A DNA stretch of 64,000 nt from Saccharomycodes ludwigii (GCF_020623625.1 NC_060200.1:124001-188000), one strand, 5' to 3'; counted from the first letter of the stretch, positions 51,099-63,069 are shown. Translations and numbers: made by a program. The notes: a model not told the origin generated them from the sequence alone.

Positions 51099-52621
51099 GC
51101 AACAACAACAATAGTGACAATAATGGGAATAACAACAATGTTAACGAGGAAATTAGTGGCAACGTTGCAACAAAATTTATTCCAGCAACTATTACGTTGC
51201 CAGGTTCTGCAGAATTGAATCCGTTAATCTATTTCACCATTGAATTTGATAATACTACTGCTACAATTGAACCAGAATCTGGTACAATTTATCATCCGGT
51301 TTTTAATAAAATTAGTACCTTTGATGTAACCAGACCTTTGCCATTTTTAAAAATTGATGTTTTTTGCAGAATCCCATCTATTTTACTACCACCAGACATC
51401 TTACAGAAAAAAAAACGTTTCCCCAATCATGTTAGAGATATGTTGGATAAAATTATAAACAACCAAGACATTCATTTGGACTCATTCAATCTACCATTGA
51501 ATCTACATTTTACTTCTCAAAGCAATATTAGAATTTATAACCATAAATGGATTGTTTTGGAAGAAAATAAAAGTAGATTAAACATTAGCATAGATTATAA
51601 GCCAGTAACCTCCAAAAAATTATCCATTGACGATTTTGAATTGTTAAAAGTCATTGGAAAAGGTTCATTCGGCAAAGTTATGCAAGTACGCAAGAAGGAT
51701 ACCAATAAAATTTATGCTTTGAAAGCACTCAGAAAATCATATATTGTATCGAATTCAGAAGTTACACATACTTTAGCAGAAAGAACAGTTTTAGCAAGGG
51801 TTAATAACCCTTTCATTGTTCCGCTAAAATTTTCTTTCCAATCCAGGGAAAAATTGTATTTGGTACTAGCTTTCATTAATGGTGGCGAATTGTTCTATCA
51901 TTTACAAAGAGAGGGGAGATTCAGCTTGTCTCGTTCTAGATTTTATGCTGCCGAGCTATTGTGTGCTTTAGAAAGTTTACACAGCTTAAATGTGATTTAC
52001 AGAGATTTGAAACCTGAAAATATTCTATTAGATTATCAAGGTCACATAGCCTTGTGTGATTTTGGTTTATGTAAGTTAGATATGAAGGATAAAGACAAAA
52101 CTAGCACTTTTTGTGGTACACCAGAATATCTAGCGCCTGAATTATTACTAGGTGATGGTTATACAAGGGTTGTTGATTGGTGGACATTGGGTGTCTTATT
52201 GTACGAGATGTTAACTGGGTTGCCTCCATATTACGATGAAGATGTTCCTACAATGTATAAAAAGATTTTACAAGAACCTTTAAGATTTCCTGAAGGATTC
52301 GATGAAAACGCAAAAGATTTGTTGATTAAATTATTAAATAGAGATCCAAAGAAGAGATTAGGCTCTAGTGGTGCCGAACAGATTAAACAACATGTCTTTT
52401 TCAGTCAATTAAGTTGGAAAAGATTAATGATGAAGGGTTACATCCCACCTTATAAGCCACCTGTGGCTAATGCCATGGATACCTCTAATTTCGACTCTGA
52501 ATTTACTAAGGAAAGACCGGTGGATAGTGTGGTTAATGATTATTTAAGCGAATCTGTCCAACAGCAGTTTGGTGGTTGGACTTATGTAGGTAATGAACAA
52601 TTGGGTAGTTCCATGAACTAA
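49910..52621 (+). CDS. YPK1: AGC-family protein kinase Ypk1/Ypk2
   Basis: Ypk1/2 are SGK-like kinases acting below TORC2 and Pkh1/2 in sphingolipid and plasma-membrane homeostasis. The 903-residue product has the N-terminal motif MFSSWKIGKKFNFG typical of Ypk1, a C2-like region (MTIKIYSGDNFILPFPI to SRLNISIDYKPV), the kinase domain from DDFELLKVIGKGSFGKV with catalytic YRDLKPEN, DFG and the activation-loop site TFCGTPEYLAPE, and the hydrophobic motif FGGWTYVGN near the end. Asn/Ser-rich insertions, including long AAC runs near 51060-51110, explain its length (S. cerevisiae Ypk1 680). The start is 49910; an upstream in-frame ATG at 49754 would add a Phe/Lys-rich stretch encoded by T and A tracts and is rejected. 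It represents both YPK1 and YPK2. Confidence 0.95.
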
Positions 52622-53059
52622 TGTTATTCTCCATCAATTTGTGTATTTAATTTATATATAGTTGTTATGCATATGTGTTTTTTTTTTTTTTTTTTTTTTT
52701 CCATTTTTTTATATATAATGTAAAGAATTTAATTGGGTGTTTGTTATTTTTCCCACTTGCTTTTAGGCGCCTCACTCAGAGACTAAAATTAATAATATCT
52801 TATATATAACATCAACGTACTCATACCAATGATATAGGCATATTGTGTAAAACCTTTCATTACTTACTTCATATAGCATTAAATGTTTAATCCTTGCTCG
52901 GTCACCCAGTTTGTATTATTATTTAAAGAAAATAATTTTAATATTATAATACAAAATATAAAAGAGAATATTCCAAAATTATTAGATAAGTTAATTATTA
53001 TTGTACAAAGAGGAAAAAAAAAAAAAACAAAATACATAGTGGAAATTTGAATTAACACT
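52622..53059. other. Convergent YPK1/CPA2 spacer
   Basis: The 438 bp contain TATATA-rich elements at about 52654-52662 and 52709-52717 and T-rich and A-rich tracts. They are probably 3'-end signals. No gene is seen. Confidence 0.55.
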
Positions 53060-56000
53060 TTAGCGTTTTAAATATTCATTCCAAGAAACAACCTCGGTGG
53101 GGATTATAACTTCATTGCTATCCAAAATTTTAACCTTTTGTGCAATTTTTTCCGATAAGCAACGAGCAAAAAGTTTGGAAGTTTGTGGTTCATTGAACAA
53201 CGGAATGCCAAAATCAATGGAACTTCTTCTCATAATATAATCTTTATCTTCAACTGTTTCTGCTCTTTCACGAGTCAAATTTATGACACATTTAATAGAA
53301 TTGTCCTTAAAAAAACTACGCAATTTTCTTTTGTCATGGTAAGGTAGATCAATAATTGTCAATCCCCCGTCTTTATTATCACCATTTAACATCTCCAACG
53401 TTTCTTCATCACAAACATATAATTTGTAACCATTTATATTAGCAAAAATTTTGTAAATAGATTTCAAGTTTTCAACATTACTCTTATCACCACCAAACAA
53501 AATACCACTACCCGGTAATGGGACTTGAAAATTCATGGTACTTTGAATACTAGTCCAATAGCTATCAATTAAATTACGACCAAATGCGGCAACTTCTCCA
53601 GTAGAAGCCATTTCAACACCTAGATATGGATCTGCACCACCTAATCTCGTAAAAGAGAATTGTGGACATTTTACACCAACATAATCCAATTTGTCATCAT
53701 CAACGTCTTGTATAGAAGAAACTTCTGCTCTATCTAAAAAACATTTAACAGCAACTTCAATAAAATTAACACCCAAAACTTTAGAAACAAATGGGAATGA
53801 TCTAGAGGCTCTGATGTTACATTCAATTACCTTTAAGTTATTGTTACTGTCCTTGATAATCTGCATGTTAAATGGACCGTTGATTTTCCATGCTCCAGCA
53901 ACTTTGTCAGCAATTTCTTTCATCCTTGATTTGACTTCTTTACTTAAAGTTTGAGCGGGTAACATTAAAGTTGCATCGCCAGAATGAACACCAGCATTTT
54001 CCACATGTTCAGAAATAGCATGTACAACAACTTTGCCGTTATGGGCAACGGCGTCAACATCAATTTCTTGAGCACCTTCGATAAATTTGGACATAACAAC
54101 TGGATGATCTGGAGAAACATCTGCTGCATTTTTCAACTTTGCTTCTAACTCATGTTCGTTGATAACAACGCTCATGGCTGCACCACTTAAAACATAGCTT
54201 GGACGAATCAAAACCGGATACCCAACCTTTTTGGCAAATACTTTGGCTTCTTCAACACTGCTTAACTCGCTCCAAGCTGGTTGATCAATCTTAATGGAAT
54301 CTAAAATAGAGGAAAACTTATGTCTGTTTTCAGCTTTGTCAATATCTCTTGGGTCAGTACCCAATATTTTACACCCATTTTCCAACAATTGCAAAGCAAT
54401 GTTCTGTGGCAATTGCCCACCAACAGAAATAATACATCCTTGGGAGTGTTCTAATTCATAGATATCCAAAACTCTTTCCAAAGATAATTCTTCAAAATAT
54501 AATCTGTCCACCTCATCAAAATCAGTGGATACAGTTTCTGGATTGTAATTAATCATGATGGTTTTCTTGTTTAATTCCCTTAAAGTTTTAGCAGTGTTAA
54601 CTGCACACCAATCAAATTCAACAGAGGAACCAATTCTATAAACACCCGAACCTAAAACCATAATACCATGATCATCAAAATCTATATCATGTTTGGTAGC
54701 ATTATAAGTAGTATACAAATAATTAGTAGAGGCTGGAATTTCTGCAGCCAACGTATCTATTTTTTTAACAAATGGTGTGATTTTAAAGCTTAATCTTTTT
54801 AAACGAACTTCCAACTCGTGACAATTCAAACATTTGGCGATTTGTTTATCTGCAAAACCTAATTTTTTAGCTTTCAAAGTAATCTCTGGCGTTAATGAAT
54901 CTAGATTTTTCACCTGGTTCTGTAAATATTTGTACATTTCAACAATGTTCATACACTTGTATAGAAACCATTTATCAATCTTAGTTAAGTTATGAACTCT
55001 ATCAACACTATAGTTTTCAACCAACAAAGCTTGACCAACAGCCAACCATCTTTTGTCAGTAGGGTTTGCTAGAATATCATCTAGTTTATCACCAAATTCA
55101 TCAGAACCTTGGAACCCAATATACTTGGGATCGATCTCTCTGATGGCTTTTTGAATACTCTCCTCAAATGTTCTACCAATGGCCATAACTTCACCCACGG
55201 ATTTCATAGATGACCCAATATTAGTATCAACAAATTGGAATTTGGATAAGTCCCATCTTGGCATTTTGGTAACAATGTAATCTAAACTTGGCTCAAAATT
55301 AGCAACAGTAGTCTTCGTAATCGGGTTTGGCAATTCTGGTAATGTGTAACCTAATGCAAGCTTAGCGGCGGTGTAAGCTAGTGGATAACCGGTAGCTTTC
55401 GAAGCCAACGCGGAGGAACGAGATAAACGTGCATTAACCTCAATAACTCTATAACCTAAACCATCCGGTTGTAAAGCATATTGAACATTACACTCACCAA
55501 CAACACCCAAATGTCTGATAATTTTAATTGCTGCGGTTCTTAACATATGAAATTCTTGATCTGTTAGAGTTTGAGAAGGAGCAACGACAATGGATTCACC
55601 AGTATGAACACCCAATGGGTCGAAATTTTCCATGTTACAAACGGTAATACAGTTATTGGTTCTATCACGGACAACTTCATATTCAACTTCTTTCCAACCT
55701 TTTAAAGACTTTTCGACCAAAAGTTGAGGGGATAAGGCCAAAGACTGTGCAGACAATTTAATTAGTTCCTGCTCGTTGTTGGCAAAACCGGAACCCAAAC
55801 CACCCAAAGCATAAGCGGCCCTAACAATTACAGGGAAACCAACCTTATTAGCTGCATCAATGGCACTTTCCACAGTATCGCAAGCAATGGATTCTGCCGT
55901 AGGAATATTTATTTCTTTTAGTGCCTGTGCAAATAAGTCTCTATCTTCAGATGTAACTAAAGTTTTGATTGGAGTACCCAAAACTTTTACATTATATTTA

Positions 56001-56431
56001 GCTAAAACACCTTGGTCATGTAAAGCAATCCCACAGTTTAAACCGGTTTGACCACCAAAGGTTAGCAATATAGCATCTGGTCTTTCTTTTTCAATAATAT
56101 AAGTAATATATTCCGGAGTAACTGGTAAATAGTATACTATATCAGCCAAATCTAGGGAAGTTTGGTTTGTCGCAATATTTGGATTAATTAAAATAGTTTT
56201 TAAATTCGATTCTTTTAAGGCTTTGATGGCTTGAGAGCCAGAATAGTCAAATTCACCTGCTTGACCAATAGACAAGCCACCAGAACCGATGATTAAAACA
56301 GATTTCACACCTTCAACTAATTGTGGAGAATAGGTTGGTGAATTAAATGCAGATATGGATGGTTCAGTGGAAGCGTAGATTGAGGGTTGCTTTGTATTTG
56401 AAATAATATTTTGTTGATCTACCATAGTCAT
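53060..56431 (-). CDS. CPA2: Carbamoyl-phosphate synthase (arginine-specific), large subunit
   Basis: Cpa2 makes carbamoyl phosphate for arginine synthesis, receiving ammonia from the Cpa1 glutaminase. The 1123-residue product (S. cerevisiae 1118) has two homologous ATP-grasp halves: IIGSGGLSIGQAGEFDYSGS, GGQTGLNCG, EKSLKGWKEVEYEVVRD and EVNARLSRSSALASKATGYP in the first; VLGSGVYRIGSSVEFDW, MINYNPETVSTDFDEVDRL, VLIRPSYVLSGAAMSVV and ECNIRASRSFPFVSKVLGVN in the second, then a C-terminal MGS-like regulatory domain ending MRRSSIDFGIPLFNEPQT. It has no fused glutaminase or aspartate transcarbamylase, which distinguishes it from Ura2. Met3 is an alternative start. Near-matches to the Gcn4 site TGASTCA lie upstream. 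In S. cerevisiae CPA2 is near LIH1 and PXP2, as here. Confidence 0.98.
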   Translation of the reverse strand: MTMVDQQNIISNTKQPSIYASTEPSISAFNSPTYSPQLVEGVKSVLIIGSGGLSIGQAGEFDYSGSQAIKALKESNLKTILINPNIATNQTSLDLADIVYYLPVTPEYITYIIEKERPDAILLTFGGQTGLNCGIALHDQGVLAKYNVKVLGTPIKTLVTSEDRDLFAQALKEINIPTAESIACDTVESAIDAANKVGFPVIVRAAYALGGLGSGFANNEQELIKLSAQSLALSPQLLVEKSLKGWKEVEYEVVRDRTNNCITVCNMENFDPLGVHTGESIVVAPSQTLTDQEFHMLRTAAIKIIRHLGVVGECNVQYALQPDGLGYRVIEVNARLSRSSALASKATGYPLAYTAAKLALGYTLPELPNPITKTTVANFEPSLDYIVTKMPRWDLSKFQFVDTNIGSSMKSVGEVMAIGRTFEESIQKAIREIDPKYIGFQGSDEFGDKLDDILANPTDKRWLAVGQALLVENYSVDRVHNLTKIDKWFLYKCMNIVEMYKYLQNQVKNLDSLTPEITLKAKKLGFADKQIAKCLNCHELEVRLKRLSFKITPFVKKIDTLAAEIPASTNYLYTTYNATKHDIDFDDHGIMVLGSGVYRIGSSVEFDWCAVNTAKTLRELNKKTIMINYNPETVSTDFDEVDRLYFEELSLERVLDIYELEHSQGCIISVGGQLPQNIALQLLENGCKILGTDPRDIDKAENRHKFSSILDSIKIDQPAWSELSSVEEAKVFAKKVGYPVLIRPSYVLSGAAMSVVINEHELEAKLKNAADVSPDHPVVMSKFIEGAQEIDVDAVAHNGKVVVHAISEHVENAGVHSGDATLMLPAQTLSKEVKSRMKEIADKVAGAWKINGPFNMQIIKDSNNNLKVIECNIRASRSFPFVSKVLGVNFIEVAVKCFLDRAEVSSIQDVDDDKLDYVGVKCPQFSFTRLGGADPYLGVEMASTGEVAAFGRNLIDSYWTSIQSTMNFQVPLPGSGILFGGDKSNVENLKSIYKIFANINGYKLYVCDEETLEMLNGDNKDGGLTIIDLPYHDKRKLRSFFKDNSIKCVINLTRERAETVEDKDYIMRRSSIDFGIPLFNEPQTSKLFARCLSEKIAQKVKILDSNEVIIPTEVVSWNEYLKR

Positions 56432-57517
56432 TTGCTGGTTGAATTTTTGTTTTTATTTTTATTTTTTTATTTTTATTTTTATTTTTATTATTTTTATTTT
56501 ATTTTTATTTTTATTATTTTTATTTTTATTATTTTTATTATTTTTATTTTTTTCTTCCTTTCTTTATATATATATATATATATATAAATCAAAATCTGTA
56601 ATAAGTGAAAATAAGTTGAAATTTAATATTTTAAAAAAGTATTAAATTTTCACTTTTGCATCATTTATTTTTATGATTTTGAAATTGAGTTAAGTAATAG
56701 AAGATAGGGTATAAAACACGCTTGAGCATTTCGATGAGTCTTATTTTGCTTTTTTTTTTCTTTATCTAAACAAAAAAAAAACAAAGTTTTCGGGAAAATT
56801 GCCGAGTTTTCAGAGGCGACAACAACATTTGGAAAATTAAGAAGAGCTTAATGATTTAGAACGTATGTATAAAAATGACATTTAAGTAAGAAGTTTTCAA
56901 CACTTGAATTTTGATTTTCAATTATTTCATCACTCGTTTCTATTTCATTTTATTTTTCCCATTAAAATAAATGATGATGACGATACAAGTAATAATTATT
57001 AACCAGTTTCTTATATCGCAGTTATCAACTTTATAACGGATTATCTTTTTTTCCTTTTCAAAAAAAAAAACAAAAAGGGTGATATTTATTACACGTGTTT
57101 TTTCTTTTCTTTTCTTTTCTTTTCTTTTCTTTTCTTTTCTAAATTTGCCCCTTCCATACAAAAAAGAAAATGAAATAAATAATACAGCATATCTTTCTAT
57201 GTCTAACCCGGATAACAAACTTGACTTGTCTGCGTATTTTTCTGCTATAACAATTATAATATTGAATCGACAACTTAAATCACTTACTTGAAAATTGGCA
57301 GATATTTCCAATACACCTCCTGTTAATAAACAATATTTTGCTAACTTGTTGATTTGTTTTAATTCCTTTTCCTTTTCAATTAATTCAATTATTTACTCGT
57401 TTTTTTAAATCTTTTTTTTTTTTTTTTTTTTTTCAAGTAATAAGATACAATCTATTTACTAATAAACCCACCCAAGAAAATAATAATAACATTAAAACTG
57501 CAACATATATACTCTGA
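56432..57517. promoter_or_regulatory. Divergent CPA2 / EDE1 promoter region
   Basis: The 1.09 kb hold a T-rich array of TTTTTA units at 56449-56552, a TA run at 56565-56587, two one-mismatch Gcn4 sites (TGAGTTA 56686-56692; TGAGTCT 56735-56741), eight TTTTC units at 57101-57140, and a T-run at 57412-57434 before EDE1. Frames here are repeat artefacts. Confidence 0.5.
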
Positions 57518-60500
57518 ATGTCAACGAATATTTCGTTTCACGTACCTTTGTCTAAGGACGAAAATTCTTTTTATAAGGCGAAATTCAACGAATTAGATCC
57601 AGAACAACTAGGAATTGTTACAGGTGAAGCAGTTAGACCCTTATTTGCCAAATCTGGCCTTCCAAATCAAGCTTTATCACAAATATGGAGTCTAGGTGAT
57701 GTTGACAACAATGGTTTTTTGAATTTCACCCAATTTGCAGCATGCTGTAGACTAATTGGTCATTTTCAAAGCAACCCAAGTTCTATTATTTCCCCTAATT
57801 TATATTCTACACCCTCACCTCGTTTGCCGAACTTCAATGGCGGTAATAAATCACAACAACAACAGCAATCACTTCCTTCTAATACCACCCCAATAAATGT
57901 CCAAACTAGCGGCACGAATATTCCTCTTCCATCGTCACATGATATTTCTAAATTTTCTCAGTTATACGATAGATCTTGTAATGGTGCTATTGAGATGGGT
58001 GGTGATAAAGCTAGAGAAATTTTTTTAAAAGCCAATTTACCGACTCAAGTTTTGGGTCATATTTGGGAATTATCTGATCTGAACAATTCTGGTAGGTTAA
58101 ATAAAGCTGAATTTGTTATGGCAATGTATTTGATCCAATTAACTGTCTCTAGGAATCCAGCTGTTTCTCCAAATTTGCCCAGTGTTTTGCCCAATAATTT
58201 ATGGGAACATGTTAATAAGCAAGTATTTTCCGTTACAAATAACACACCTCAACCACCTTTATCCCGTAGATTGAGTGTTAACTCAACTGGTTCATCCTTC
58301 AACAACAATAACAACAATAACAACAGTACCATGTCTCCTGTTTCCACAGGTAGTGGTGCTGCTGTTCCAGGCGGTCTAGCTAGAAATTCATCCATGATTA
58401 GACGTTCATTTAACAATGCTTCTTCTGATTGGATTATAACCAGTGAAAAAAAACAACAATTTGATTCCATTTTTGATTCTTTAGACAAAGAAAAAACTGG
58501 CTTATTAGGTGCTTCTGTACTGGTTCCATTTTTTTTAACTTCTTCCTTAAGTCAAGATACTTTGGCTACAATTTGGGATTTGGCGGATATTCACAATAAT
58601 GCTGAATTTTCCAAGCTGGAATTTGCTATTGCTATGTTTTTGATTCAAAAGAAAAATAGCGGTGTTGAGTTACCAGATGTAGTTCCTGACCAATTGTTAT
58701 ACTCTCCAGCTTTAGGGCTACACAATGCGATCAATAACGACAATACTACTACTGCTACTACAGCAGCAACAACAACTACTAGTCCACAGCAAACAAACAA
58801 CAGCTCTTTAAATGATTTATTGGCCTTGGATTCCTCTTTCTCTCAGCAAAAGTCAGTACAACCATCTCAGCAAAATTATCCTTTAACTTCCTCCAGCACC
58901 GGTGGTGCCCCAACAACCACAAATACGGCCACAGCTCCATTAACCAGTACTGCGACTGGATATCGGAAATTTAAACCACAATCTACTTTTGGTCAAAACA
59001 TTATTAGAGAAGAAGAAGAAGAGGAGCAACAACAACAACAAAACCATGCAACTTCTGGATTGAGTTCTACCGTTAATGTTCCTTCTTCAACTGCTATCCC
59101 TCCTAATACTAGTTCGGCATATCGATCGAAACTACCAAATATTCCTAATTTTGCCTCATTGTCCTTGCCAAATCAAACGGTTTCTAAAGCAGCAAACCAC
59201 GATTTATTGGCTCAAAACACAAATACTTCGCTAAAATTGAGTCAAGCTACTACTGACCTAGCCAATTTATCTAACCAAGTTGGTAGCCTATCACATCAAA
59301 GCACTCAACTAAAGGAAAGAAAATCTAATGCGGAACAGGAATTGACAAAATTGAACGCTACCAAGACTACTATTGAGTCCAAATTGGCCTCCTTACGTGC
59401 CACTTATGCACAAGAAACTAAACAAACAGAGCAGGTTGAAAATATGCTAGTTCAATCCAAAAAAGAGATTGAGACATTGAATCAGCAATTAAAAGTCGCT
59501 GAGACCAATTACCATGCCGTGGAAGTTAAATTAGGTGAAGTACAACAGCAATTACAGGATATTGAAAATTTTAATTCCCAAATCAAGGAGAAAATTGGTA
59601 ATTTCAATTCTATGAGCCAATCCTTACAACAAGAATTAAACGCCAAACAACAGGAACTACAACAGAAACAAAGTATGGTAGGCGTCAATGAGAAGCAATT
59701 GGAGATTAGTCAATTGAATGTTGCTAATTTGCAAAAAGAAACCAAAGAATTGGAGGATCATTTTCAAACTTTTGTTACCAAACATAATGAGCTAAATGAA
59801 TATTCAGCCAAAATTGAGAAGCAGCACGCTAATTTAGAGACCAGACATCAAGAGTTTGTCACCAAGTCACAAAATGTAGAAAAGGAAGAAATAGAATTGA
59901 AACAGCGTGAAACAGATTTAAAATCGAGAACTGCACAAATTGAAGAACAAGAGAAAATTTATTTTGATCAAATTTCCAAGTTACAGGACATGTTCAACCA
60001 CTTAAACCAACAAAAACAATTATTTGAACAAGCCGACCACGAATTGCAACAAAATCAAATTAAGTATGCTCATAAAGTGCACGAATTGTCCGAAAAGCAA
60101 ATGAAGTTAGCTATGGGTGAAATCCCAAGCTCTCCTTCTATTGGAAGCCATGCAATTAATGATGCCACCACCACTGCTTCTGCTGCTGCTGCTGCTATGA
60201 CTGCTATGGCTGGTAATGCTGCTTCTGCAGTGAGTTCTAGTAATGATACTACTAATACCGTCACAGCTGCTACTGACCCTGTTTTTCAGAATAATGTGGA
60301 GCATTTATCCAAATCTGTTTCTTCTAATGGGTTACAATCTGTTATCCCTCCACATTCAAACCCAATTATTGATGATGATAATAGATCAGAAACCAAATCC
60401 GACATGGTTGACAAATTTGTTAGCGAATCTGTTTCTCAATCATCTTTACCAAAGACTGAAACTACCACTACTGGTCAGGTAAAATTTGAAGATTCAGCTA

Positions 60501-61543
60501 AGGATGCTACTGTTGGTTCTTCTGCTACAATTTCAGCCGCACGTACCCATGAAACAAGTAATTATGGTAGTAACAGTGGCTCTGACACAATTTTTGATAA
60601 AACTGCGTTATCCAATACTGCTTCAACGACTGTTGAACCAGGAGCCACTGCTTCTGCTGTTTCTGGTGTCGTTTTACCGGATGAAGGTACTTTAGAAGAT
60701 GTACCAAAACATTTGTCGACTACCTCATCCACTTTTAACAATCCACCACAATCCGAAACTCTGGATGATCATAAGAATATTAATGAGGAGCAGGAATTGG
60801 CAACGGAAGTTCCAGGTTCCTGGGACCCACAACAGCAACCAAAAACGTTAGGGGTTCACAAAGAAGAAGATGAAATGGAAGAAAACGGTGGAATAACTTC
60901 TGATAGCTCAAATTCCATTCAAAAAACACCAGAACCTGAAGGTGACACCTTTTTGTCCAATAATGCGTATAATAGCAGACCTCGTGGTAAGATAGATGAA
61001 GAATTTCCACCTATTCAAGAATTGAATATTGATGATGATGAAGACTCGACTTCTTCAGCTGATGCTTATAATGGTAGTGATGATCATTTCCAAGATACTG
61101 TTGATTATACTGCTTCTCCTTATCCACAAAATACAGCACAACACTATAGTGCTGTTAATATTAAGAGTGGTAATACAACACCGGCTATTCCTACTAATGT
61201 TCCACTTTCTTCTGGCCCTAAAACCATCAACACCAACCTGCATGATGATTTTGCTGACTTACAACAAGCAGCTATAGAGGACGCAGATGATGAGGAGGAT
61301 ATGCATGACCATGCTTTTGAAACTCATGATGGGTTTTCTAATTATGTAGTTCAAAGTACTGCGGCTCCTTTTGATAATTTTAGTTCGCCAGTTGTTCCAC
61401 CACATCCCCATATTGAGTCGGCACAACAACCGGTTATTAGTAGTACTAGTAGTGTTTCATTTCAGCAACAGCAACGGAAACAACAACAGCAACAACAACA
61501 ACAGCAACAACAACAACAGCAACAACAACAACAGCAACAACAA

Positions 61544-61596
<53 letters not shown>

Positions 61597-61909
61597 AGAA
61601 AAAGTTAAAGATAACCAAGAATGGGATCAATTATTTTCTGGATTTGGTAATAGCCATCAACAAGAACAACAATTCCATGATGCTTCAAATATCCAAACAC
61701 CATTACCAACACACACACCGTTACCTGTTCACCAACAGCAACAAAGTCCAAGAGTTCTAGATCGTCCAAATATTGCTACTACACCAAAATCATTGGCAAT
61801 TGAAGAATTATGTAGTATGGGATTTTCCCAGGAAGAGGCTAAAGGTGCTTTGGAAAAATGTAATTGGGATTTAGAAAATGCTACCAATCTTTTATTAGAT
61901 AATGCATAG
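57518..61909 (+). CDS. EDE1: Ede1 endocytic scaffold with EH domains and UBA
   Basis: Ede1 (Eps15-like) arrives first at clathrin endocytic sites, binds NPF-motif adaptors and ubiquitin, and forms condensates. The 1463-residue product (S. cerevisiae 1381) has three EH domains: about 13-80 (QALSQIWSLGDVDNNGFLN), 141-206 (QVLGHIWELSDLNNSGRLN) and 309-381 (DTLATIWDLADIHNNAEFS). A Pro/Ser/Gln-rich segment follows, then a long coiled coil at about 575-860, an acidic Ser/Thr-rich region, a polyglutamine tract (39 Gln without a break) and a C-terminal UBA domain in the last 43 residues (LAIEELCSMGFSQEEAKGAL). The full domain set is present, so it appears functional. The start is the first ATG and begins just before the first EH domain. 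Confidence 0.96.
61463..61597 (+). repeat. CAA/CAG tract encoding polyglutamine in EDE1
   Basis: Four Gln codons, an Arg-Lys pair, then 39 uninterrupted Gln codons. The first part repeats a 15-bp unit (four CAA plus one CAG); the end switches to a 6-bp CAGCAA unit. Confidence 0.95.
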
Positions 61910-62070
61910 AAATTGTTATCGTTATATTTACTTTTATGTAAATATATATTTCCCCTCCCTTTTACCTCTATAATATATATATATATATATGTATGGATAT
62001 GTGTTTAATTATTTTATTTTATATAATATTAGTGAATATTTTTGCCTATTATTGTGACTTTGTCGATGTA

Positions 62071-62101
<31 letters not shown>

Positions 62102-62229
62102 GTATTGTTATGCAGTATTAAAATAAATATCAATAGTTGAAAAAATATTATTTATTTTGTCTTTATTTTTTTTTTATTATTACAATTACTAAAATTATTA
62201 GGACACAATGTCTACTTGCTTTTTGTCAA
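61910..62229. repeat. Convergent EDE1/NNF1 spacer with TA and ATT repeats
   Basis: The 320 bp hold a TA run at 61973-61990 and about ten ATT triplets at 62070-62101, with T-rich sequence before the NNF1 stop. They are presumably 3'-end sequences of both genes. Confidence 0.5.
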
Positions 62230-62583
62230 TTATTCGCATTCGTTATTAAGATCATTTAAAAGAGTTGTTAAATTACTTCTTAGTACATTTATTGATATGG
62301 TTCTGTTTGTTTGATCACCAAACTTATTAACATATACTTCATCATTTATACTTTGGATGTTATCATCTATTCTTTTAAAGCAATCATTAATCTCTTGTAA
62401 CATTTGTTTATTGTTTTGAGTTAGATTGTCCAATTTTTCCTTTAAATTTTTTATTAGTTTTTTATTAGCTTGAAATTTATAAAAATTTACTATTTCCTTT
62501 GGAGTTATTTTGCTGATATCTTCAAGTTGTTCAGACTTTTTTGCATCAAAGGATAACTTTTTATCGTGAAAGGTGTGCACTTC

Positions 62584-62617
<34 letters not shown>

Positions 62618-63069
62618 CGTTCCTTTGCATCTTTTTCCTCTTCAACTTCCTCTTGGGCCAAATATTCATATTTTTTTTTCTTTGCAACTTCTATGAGATC
62701 ATCTAGCTCGTTTAGCTTTTGTTCCAGCTGCCTTTCTTGAAATATTTCCCGAAATTCGTTTGAACACAATTGATACCACAATTCTACAATCTGTTGTTGA
62801 CAATTTATTAAATCCTGTTGGTGTGTAATGGCATAATTCGGATAACAGTACCGCACTTTAGTAAAATCTTGTAAATTTTTCAAAACTTGATGTAATGCTC
62901 TTTCACAAACTTCAACCAATCTTTGATACCTTATATGTGTAAAATTATTAGATACAGGGGATGATGGCAGTTTTAATGGGTTCATTTCATTTTCTAGGGG
63001 GTCGTTGGCATTATTAGTATCATACATTTCAGTTTTATTAAATTGTTTTTGAACGATTTCTTGCTTCAT
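62230..63069 (-). CDS. NNF1: Kinetochore MIND complex subunit Nnf1
   Basis: Nnf1 forms the MIND complex with Mtw1, Nsl1 and Dsn1, linking inner kinetochore to the Ndc80 complex. The 279-residue product (S. cerevisiae 201) shows the family N-terminal signature RYQRLVEVCERALHQVLKNL, then CYPNYAITHQQDLINCQQQI, VELWYQLCSNEFREIFQER and LEQKLNELDDLI, followed by coiled-coil helices to the end. Extra length comes from about 45 N-terminal residues and an Asn-run linker (nine Asn near residue 155, an ATT repeat in DNA). Met15 is a possible alternative start. NNF1 (YJR112W) next to PXP2 (YJR111C) is the S. cerevisiae arrangement and is kept here. Confidence 0.88.
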
